In this document: piece by piece, positions 63,371 to 64,000 of the stretch
How positions within the stretch are numbered: position 1 is the first letter of the stretch
How the letters are laid out: each line of letters opens with the position of its first letter
Origin: JAMDEO01 sp963775295
GTDB taxonomy: Bacteria; Actinomycetota; Thermoleophilia; RBG-16-64-13
Direction: 5' to 3'
NCBI GenBank assembly: GCA_963775295.1
Contig: CAVZIK010000006.1
Location: 3,472,001-3,536,000 of the forward strand
DNA: 64,000 nucleotides
Program-made: the position numbers and the translations under genes
The notes under the pieces: model-generated
What the model was told of the DNA's origin: nothing
The model's input: only the letters and a program-made list of their open reading frames with translations
The model's database searches: none

Positions 63371-64000
63371 TCAGGGCAGAGACGACGACTGCTTGGGTCG
63401 TCTTCGGCTCAGTTCATCAAGATGAAGGAGCCAGTCATCAAATGAGGCTGATACCTGGGCTCGCTCAAGGGCAAACCCGATTGCGCAATCGGAGAAGAAA
63501 TGCACTCGACGAAGGCCAGCGTCCACGCTCGGGTGGGCCAGAACGGCCTGATGGACTATCTCGTTTCGCAGTGGAATCCATCTCTTCTCGATTTCTCGCC
63601 GAACAGAACTGGCCTTTTCACCGCCGGAAAGCATGACGTAAGCGAGTCGGCGGATTAGCGCCGACGCGTCCTCCTTGGGCCTCTGAAAGAGCATCTCGAG
63701 AGAAAGCCACGTGTAGAGAAACGCATCGACCGGCAAGTCAGCGAGTAACCCGCGATATCGCCAACTCATCGCGCGCTTGACGTGCCTCAAGAGCTCGTTG
63801 GATTCATCTTGACAAGAGGATTGCGTGAGGAGAGCGCTGCGGGTCAATGCAAGTTCCGACAAGTCGCACGGATCGGGCGCCCCTTTAACCGAACCAAGCC
63901 AATACTCGTTGCTCCTCGTGCCTACGACGCGGACAACGTTGCCTAGCACCCCGGGTGCGCCTGCCGGACGATGGTAGTCGACGATTTGGTAGCGATGATC
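63371..64000 (-). CDS. Apea-like HEPN protein, N-terminus beyond window
   Basis: At least 209 residues; the frame stays open past base 64000. It contains RAMSWRYRGLLADLPVDAF then LYTWLSLEMLFQ, as in Apea-like HEPN proteins, and the HEPN active-site pattern RNEIVHQAVL (Arg ... His). HEPN proteins of this type are RNases used in abortive infection and toxin systems. It lies 192 bases before the hsdM start on the same strand, so a joint transcript is possible. A GTG at 63949 is an internal codon, not the start. Confidence 0.65.
   Translation of the reverse strand, partial: DHRYQIVDYHRPAGAPGVLGNVVRVVGTRSNEYWLGSVKGAPDPCDLSELALTRSALLTQSSCQDESNELLRHVKRAMSWRYRGLLADLPVDAFLYTWLSLEMLFQRPKEDASALIRRLAYVMLSGGEKASSVRREIEKRWIPLRNEIVHQAVLAHPSVDAGLRRVHFFSDCAIGFALERAQVSASFDDWLLHLDELSRRRPKQSSSLP

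Overview
The window is high-GC bacterial DNA. Three things point to an actinobacterium, possibly a deep or anaerobic lineage such as Coriobacteriia or Thermoleophilia: the GTP-type PEP carboxykinase, the Thr/Ser-rich linkers after the lipoprotein cysteines, and a probable leaderless promoter. No rRNA is present, so the lineage is an inference. No complete tRNA and no CRISPR array was seen.

1-9,096: central carbon genes. A glycerol kinase cut by the window edge diverges from GTP-type pckG followed by tpiA. Further on lie an intact and a decayed FCD/GntR regulator, a HAD phosphatase, and a PfkB (KDG-type) kinase coupled to an ABM monooxygenase-fold protein. The glpK and ABM-kinase promoters share one layout: -10 TATAGT, an 11-bp gap, then three CAGACA repeats at exact 8-bp spacing. 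A related array overlaps the -35 of pckG. This suggests an undescribed regulon. Between 5,115 and 5,870 lie broken pieces resembling a conjugation coupling protein, an HsdR and an OLD-type ATPase.

9,097-26,237: DNA repair and mobile DNA. It holds DNA polymerase IV, an XPB-like helicase with two N-terminal helix-hairpin-helix modules, an IS110 transposase, a homing-endonuclease-repeat nuclease, a SIMPL lipoprotein and a DnaQ-BRCT exonuclease. An integrated element is marked by a 3' half of tRNA-Lys and a tyrosine integrase. The integrase is split by an IS21 element flanked by a perfect 4-bp target duplication; removing the IS restores the reading frame. A TrmB-type regulator and several transposase or regulator relics follow.

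26,238-34,263: a complete kdpFABCDE operon for high-affinity K+ uptake, preceded by a 26-codon micro-ORF.

34,446-46,747: a catabolic unit on the minus strand. A TetR regulator controls (by inference from matching operators) a strong promoter that drives a FAD oxidoreductase, a branched-chain-type ABC transporter (binding protein, LivH, M, G, F) and a three-gene FAD oxidase / Fe-S / FAD oxidase set. The substrate is unknown. A decayed tRNA-fMet 3' half lies at its far end.

46,936-51,823: two tandem, paralogous ECF sigma factor plus membrane anti-sigma-like pairs, each with overlapping ends.

52,184-64,000: a defence-type island. A leaderless promoter starts a DUF6932 nucleotidyltransferase-like gene, an HTH/ImmA-IrrE protease, a T4 beta-type protein and a convergent sce7726-type PD-(D/E)XK nuclease. 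A full Type I restriction-modification operon (hsdM, hsdS, hsdR) follows, with three small genes downstream, and an Apea-like HEPN protein is cut by the right edge. The four-gene cassette is the best candidate for an undescribed system.
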